From CAZICM01 sp964537685 (GTDB lineage Bacteria > Myxococcota_A > Polyangia > Polyangiales > Polyangiaceae), in the NCBI GenBank assembly GCA_964537685.1, contig CAZICM010000002.1, positions 248,001-312,000 of the forward strand: DNA of 64,000 bases, written 5' to 3'. The notes beneath the pieces are model-generated. The model was given only the letters and a program-made list of their open reading frames with translations. It ran no database searches and had not been told where the DNA came from. Both the position numbers and the translations under genes were made by a program. Positions 59,897-64,000 of this stretch are shown piece after piece. How positions within the stretch are numbered: position 1 is the first letter of the stretch; every line of letters begins with the position of its first letter.

Positions 59897-61800
59897 TGCC
59901 GCTCTCGAGGAGGCAGGTTACGCGGCATATCCTGGGCTTTCAAACGCTGACCGGAGCCTTCGCCTTTGGCGTCATCGCACTCGTCGCTCCATTGCTGCTC
60001 GTTCTCGAATGGGATTCGATGGCCGGCATTCTATGGGTAGGAGCTCAAGTGGCAGGTCTTGCCATTGGCGTCTCCACCGCCGCTTCTTTTCTTCATCTCC
60101 AAACGCATAAATCCACGATCCTCGCGCTGACAACCGAGAAGAAGCCGATCAACACAGCGCAGATTCAAAGCCTCGCCGCCCTGCCGCGCGCTCTGTCGCT
60201 CCTGTTTTTTACGGCCAACTCACTGATCGCCGCATCGCTGTCTATCCCAGGCATCCGGCCGGAAAAACTCGATGGTGGACGCGCTGTCAGCCTTCTCGTT
60301 TTGTCGATCACCATTCTGAGCGCCGCAGCGATTCCCTATTACATGGTGCTGCGAAACCTCACCATTCAGCTTCTCGATATGTGCCCGGCCGAATTGCTGA
60401 CGGCTCTGCTCGACGGCGCGGAATTACACCAAACCCCCTCGCGCAATATTGTCAGGCGATTTCTTGTCGCCGCCGCCGCACCAGTAGCCCTCGTCGGCGT
60501 GGGCGCGGTGCTCATCACTCACGCGCATCTGCGCACCGGTCTCGAACAAAGCAAACGGAACACAGCGGCCATTGTGGCCAGAGCCGCGCTCGAACCGCCC
60601 CGCACAGGCATCAAAGACACCGGCCTAGAAGATGCGATCTCGGCGGCGGCGGAATTTGGTTTTCTCACCCAGCTCAAAGAAGCATCTCTGCACACCGAGC
60701 CCGCCTTTCAGCGCGAGGCGGACAGCGAACTCACCGTTACGGTTCCTCTCGACAGCGGCGAGGCCGTTATCCGTTTTACCGCTCAGCTCGATCCAGAAGG
60801 CACCTACGGTGTTTCACTCATCGCGGCGCTCGGTGTGGTGTTCAGCCTTATCCTGGGCGGCCTCTTCGGCCGCTGGCTGTCGACCGATTTGGTGATCGCA
60901 ACCCAAGGCGTGCGCATGCTCGGCACGGAAAGCATCTTGCGCGGGTCGGCGCGGGTCGCCCGCCCAGCCCGCTTCGCGGTCGTACTTGGCCTTGGCCAAG
61001 CGATCGAAGGCTTGGCCGAGCGTTTCCGCGTATTCGCCGCAGCTCAAGAACGCGCGCTCGAGGCAAGAGATGCCGCTCAGCGCATGCGCGGCCTTCTTTT
61101 CGCCAGCGTAAGCCACGATCTCAAAAGCCCGCTCAATGCGATTTTAGGCTTTGCGGAGCTGGTTGGACACGAGCCGCTTTCGAAAGCGCAGCGTGAAAGC
61201 CTGGATTTGATCGCGCACCGCGGCCGTGAACTTCTCGCGCTTATCGAAACCATTTTGGATGCGGCCCGCGTAGAAGCTGGACAGCTCACGCTCGCCTCAA
61301 AATTTGCGGAAGTCGGCCCGCTTATCACGGAAGCCGTATGCAAAGCCCGCGAGCTCGCAGGCGATACGGTCGGTGAGATCACAGCCGAAATCGCCGATGA
61401 TTTACCCGCAGTCCCCGTAGATTTTGCCTATGTGACAAGGGCTCTCGGAACCATCATCGCTCATGCGCTCCGCACAGCCGCTTCCGATCCCGCGGCCCGC
61501 CTCGTCCGCATCCGCGCCACGCAAACCTTTCAGCCCGAAGAGCTCGTGGCCATCGATATCGAATACGCCAGCCGCGACGTGAGCAAAGAAGAGCTTTGCG
61601 CCCTTTTCGAGCAGCAAGTCACGTCGCGCGGCCGCGGCCTCACCCTTGGCTTAAGCCTCGCCCGCAGCGTGATCGAATTGCACGGCGGCATTATCAGCGT
61701 AGACAGCGCCGCCGATCAGAGAGCCGTGTGCCGCGTATATCTGCCCTTGAATCCGCCTGGAGGCCGCCCTCGCTTGTCCTCCATGCCGAGGCTCGCGTGA
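59896..61800 (+). CDS. Histidine kinase-like protein with degenerate ATP-binding domain
   Basis: A 634-residue membrane protein. About five hydrophobic segments in the first 340 residues (for example LTGAFAFGVIALVAPLLLVL and AALGVVFSLILGGLFG) precede a HAMP-like part. H407 in SHDLKSPLNAILGF marks a normal dimerisation/phospho-acceptor domain. The C-terminal HATPase is damaged: the N-box Asn is His (IIAHALRTA), the G1 box DxGxG is gone (IEYASRDVSKEEL), and only a relic of G2 survives (LTLGLSLARSVIELHGG). Self-phosphorylation is unlikely, so it may act as a partner or regulator of the overlapping kinase, which shares a TAATG junction. Confidence 0.9.
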   Translation: MPLSRRQVTRHILGFQTLTGAFAFGVIALVAPLLLVLEWDSMAGILWVGAQVAGLAIGVSTAASFLHLQTHKSTILALTTEKKPINTAQIQSLAALPRALSLLFFTANSLIAASLSIPGIRPEKLDGGRAVSLLVLSITILSAAAIPYYMVLRNLTIQLLDMCPAELLTALLDGAELHQTPSRNIVRRFLVAAAAPVALVGVGAVLITHAHLRTGLEQSKRNTAAIVARAALEPPRTGIKDTGLEDAISAAAEFGFLTQLKEASLHTEPAFQREADSELTVTVPLDSGEAVIRFTAQLDPEGTYGVSLIAALGVVFSLILGGLFGRWLSTDLVIATQGVRMLGTESILRGSARVARPARFAVVLGLGQAIEGLAERFRVFAAAQERALEARDAAQRMRGLLFASVSHDLKSPLNAILGFAELVGHEPLSKAQRESLDLIAHRGRELLALIETILDAARVEAGQLTLASKFAEVGPLITEAVCKARELAGDTVGEITAEIADDLPAVPVDFAYVTRALGTIIAHALRTAASDPAARLVRIRATQTFQPEELVAIDIEYASRDVSKEELCALFEQQVTSRGRGLTLGLSLARSVIELHGGIISVDSAADQRAVCRVYLPLNPPGGRPRLSSMPRLA

Positions 61801-61877
61801 TACCCAAATTCGCCAAAGCCCTCGCGAAGCGCGCAACAAATCTTCACACGCGGCCTTTCACGCGCTAGCGATGAAAC

Positions 61878-62912
61878 ATGACTGAACGGATGCTCTCCCC
61901 TGCTGAAGCCGGCGACGATGATCGCTTCGATCGTCTCTTCCGACCTTCTTCGCTCGACGAGTATGTCGGGCAAGAGAAACACAAGAGCAACCTCAAGATA
62001 TTCGTTGAAGCGGCGCGGCGGCGCAAAGAGCCTTTAGATCACATTCTTTTGTGCGGCCCGCCCGGGCTGGGAAAGACAACGCTGGCCTACATTCTTGCCA
62101 AAGAAATGGGCGTGAATCTTCATTCAACGAGCGGGCCGGCCGTTGAACACAAAGGAGCACTCGCGGGCCTTTTAACAAAGCTCGAGCAAAACGACGTTTT
62201 ATTCATCGACGAAATTCACCGCTTAACACCCGCCGTTGAAGAAAGCCTTTATCCGGCGATTGAAGGCTTCAAAATCGACATCGTCACGGGCGACGGCCCT
62301 TATGCGACAACCATTCAGCTTGGCCTCAAGCCCTTCACACTCATCGGCGCAACAACGCGCACGGGCCTGCTCACCGCGCCTCTGTTATCGCGCTTTGGCT
62401 ATATCGTCCGCCTCGATTACTACCCAATCCCCGAACTCAAACTCATCGTCGAACGGAGCGCGCGCCTGCTCGAGGTTCCGATTGAAGCGGAAGGCGCCCG
62501 GGAAATCGCGACCCGATCGCGGGGCACGCCGCGCATTGCCAATCGCCTGCTTCGCCGCGTACGCGATTTTGCTGAAGTGCTCGGCTCGGGCACGATTACC
62601 CAAAACATTTCAAAAACAACGGCAGATAGGCTTGAAATTGATTCAGCGGGCCTCGACGAAATGGATCGCCGCATTCTCACGATCATCATCGATCACTATG
62701 AAGGCGGCCCAGTAGGCATCGACACCCTTTCGGCTGCGCTAAGCGAACCCCGCGACACGGTGGAAGATGTGTATGAGCCATATCTGCTCCAGCAAGGCTT
62801 TCTAGGCCGCACACCGAGAGGCCGAATAGCGACGCGCAGAGCCTACGAACACCTTGGGCGCCCCATTCCAACCCCGCCTCAGAAACCCCCTCAAACCACT
62901 TTATTTCCCTAG
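61878..62912 (+). CDS. ruvB: Holliday junction branch-migration ATPase RuvB
   Basis: A 344-residue AAA+ motor with RuvB hallmarks: RPSSLDEYVGQE, Walker A GPPGLGKT at 60-67 (Lys66), Walker B FIDEIHRL, sensor 1 GATTRTG, the beta-hairpin region and the C-terminal winged-helix domain (GGPVGIDTLSAALSE...PYLLQQGFLGRTPRGR). It drives branch migration with RuvA and RuvC in recombination repair. ruvA and ruvC are not adjacent, so the genes are dispersed here. ATG 61878 lies 77 bases after the second kinase gene. Confidence 0.97.
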   Translation: MTERMLSPAEAGDDDRFDRLFRPSSLDEYVGQEKHKSNLKIFVEAARRRKEPLDHILLCGPPGLGKTTLAYILAKEMGVNLHSTSGPAVEHKGALAGLLTKLEQNDVLFIDEIHRLTPAVEESLYPAIEGFKIDIVTGDGPYATTIQLGLKPFTLIGATTRTGLLTAPLLSRFGYIVRLDYYPIPELKLIVERSARLLEVPIEAEGAREIATRSRGTPRIANRLLRRVRDFAEVLGSGTITQNISKTTADRLEIDSAGLDEMDRRILTIIIDHYEGGPVGIDTLSAALSEPRDTVEDVYEPYLLQQGFLGRTPRGRIATRRAYEHLGRPIPTPPQKPPQTTLFP

Positions 62913-62968
62913 GCGGCGCGGCAATTTCAAACGGACTCGCCGGTGCATGCGATAGGCTCATTCCGGCC

Positions 62969-64000
62969 ATGGCAAAGAGCGCGCTTGTTCTTATCGTCGA
63001 CGACGACTCAGAAAGCCGGCAGCTCCTATCCCGCTTGCTTGAACAGATCGGTTTCCAAACGGCTACCGCGGTATCAGGCGACGAATGCCTCGAAAAAATT
63101 GATACCTGTTCTCCTTCCGTGGTCTTGCTCGATTTGATCATGCCCGAACCAGACGGCTATGAAGTTCTTCGGCAAATCCGGGCAAATCCTAAAACAGCCG
63201 CATTACCTGTCGTTGTTCTCACAGGGCTTGACGCCGACGAAGATTTCACCCGCGCATTTGAACTGGGCGCCGACGATTTTGTAAGAAAGCCATTTCGCAC
63301 AAGCGAGCTGGTGGCACGCATTCAATGCCAGCTCCGGGTTCACGGCTATGTTGAAGCCCTTGCCCGCAAAGAGCGCGATGTAGAGCTTGTTCTCGAGCTG
63401 ACCCAAGCGCTGTCATCCACTTTAGATTTTCGCAACATCCTTTTTACCGTCGTCCACCGTATTGCTGAATTCGCCAACGTCGAGCGATGCAGCCTCGTAT
63501 TGGTGCGCGACAAAGGCGATATCGGATATGTCGTTGCCGCAAGCGACGATAAAGAGCTTCGGGATCTGCCTATCGATTTAAGCAAATATCCTGAAATTCA
63601 GCGTGCAATGAGCACAGGCGAAGTGCTGGTTATTACGGATGCGTCAACCCATCCCCTGTTTGATCTTGTGCGCAGTGAAATGCCGCTCAATCCATTCCGG
63701 TGGTTTGCCCTTATGCCAATTATGTTTGAAGGCAAACCCATGGGAGTTTTATTCCTCCGGAGCCGGAACGCGGTACAGCTTGACGAACACAGGCTATCGC
63801 TTGCGCGAACCGTCGTAAACGCGACAGCCATAGCATTGCGCAACGCGCGTATCCTGCAATCGCTCCGCGATCAGACGCAGCAAATATCGGTAGCGCGGGT
63901 TGAAGCGGAACGCAGGCTCAAGGCTTTACAAAGATATGCCGACCTTTTCTATTCCACGGCAGATGGCATTATCGTTATTGATCCGGACACACAGATTCTG
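62969..64000 (+). CDS. REC-GAF-PAS signalling protein, cut by window edge
   Basis: An open reading frame starts with ATG 62969 and continues with no stop through the last base (344 codons seen). Residues 1-120 are a receiver domain: D11/D12 pocket, D55 in VVLLDLIMPEPDG, T85 and K107 (VRKPF), all intact. Residues 130-300 form a GAF-like domain (TQALSSTLDFRNILFTVVHRIAEF...ERCSLVLVRD; FRWFALMPIMFEGKPMGVLFL). A coiled linker then leads into the beginning of a PAS domain (YADLFYSTADGIIVIDPDTQIL). The remainder is probably a kinase or another output domain, beyond view. Phosphorylation-dependent hybrid signalling is the inference. Confidence 0.9.
   Translation, partial: MAKSALVLIVDDDSESRQLLSRLLEQIGFQTATAVSGDECLEKIDTCSPSVVLLDLIMPEPDGYEVLRQIRANPKTAALPVVVLTGLDADEDFTRAFELGADDFVRKPFRTSELVARIQCQLRVHGYVEALARKERDVELVLELTQALSSTLDFRNILFTVVHRIAEFANVERCSLVLVRDKGDIGYVVAASDDKELRDLPIDLSKYPEIQRAMSTGEVLVITDASTHPLFDLVRSEMPLNPFRWFALMPIMFEGKPMGVLFLRSRNAVQLDEHRLSLARTVVNATAIALRNARILQSLRDQTQQISVARVEAERRLKALQRYADLFYSTADGIIVIDPDTQIL

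Overview
The window looks like a chromosomal segment of a myxobacterium (phylum Myxococcota) or a close deltaproteobacterial relative. The evidence is a complete type II secretion operon that ends in gspN, secreted cysteine-rich lipoproteins of kinds common in that phylum (DUF4215-like modules, MopE-like calcium/metal-binding repeats, an IgGFc-binding-like domain), a Ser/Thr kinase with a secreted sensor half, long hybrid signalling proteins and GT4/GMC/A2M genes. No rRNA, complete tRNA, CRISPR array, transposase or phage gene was seen. Identifications come from reading motifs in the translated sequence; no database search was run.

Layout. 1-4.75 kb: a secreted lipoprotein, a thioredoxin-like [2Fe-2S] ferredoxin, a small beta-rich protein, an isochorismatase-family hydrolase and an NtrC-type sigma-54 activator. 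4.75-20.3 kb: a textbook -24/-12 sigma-54 promoter followed by the T2SS operon gspC-(small membrane protein)-gspD-E-F-(GspG-like protein without prepilin signal)-gspG-H-I-J-K-L-M-N. 20.3-30.9 kb (minus strand): a TonB-dependent receptor and its translationally coupled lipoprotein, a SLOG/TRAFs-like protein, a methyltransferase-like/coiled-coil fusion, a periplasmic protein, an ECF sigma factor overlapping a membrane TPR protein (candidate anti-sigma), and a lipoprotein with nine metal-binding repeats. 31-38 kb (plus strand): a GNAT-like protein, a STAS-like protein and then a tightly overlapping run of six genes with an apparently dead MA-type metallopeptidase, a degenerate CPBP membrane protein and a GMC oxidoreductase. 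38-52.8 kb: a GT4 glycosyltransferase, a terminator, a 133-bp inverted-repeat element, an HTH/receiver-like regulator, an RND/MMPL exporter, an IgGFc-binding-like lipoprotein, a 1904-residue alpha-2-macroglobulin lipoprotein, a membrane protein and an outer-membrane lipoprotein. 52.9-64 kb: glnB-glnA, then a divergent signalling run: Ser/Thr kinase, GNAT acetyltransferase, two overlapping histidine kinases, ruvB and a REC-GAF-PAS protein cut by the window edge.

How the genes fit together. The activator at 3333-4751 sits directly upstream of a sigma-54 promoter that fires into gspC, so the simplest reading is local, signal-dependent control of type II secretion. The many signal-peptide/lipobox proteins in the window are plausible cargo or surface partners. 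The best candidates for undescribed biology are: this sigma-54 switch on a T2SS with atypical pseudopilins and two extra membrane proteins; the 32.7-38.0 kb operon of pseudo-enzymes with a GMC oxidoreductase; the methyltransferase/coiled-coil plus SLOG-like pair; a histidine kinase with a ruined ATP-binding domain encoded overlapping an intact one; and the inverted-repeat element that ends exactly at a stop codon.
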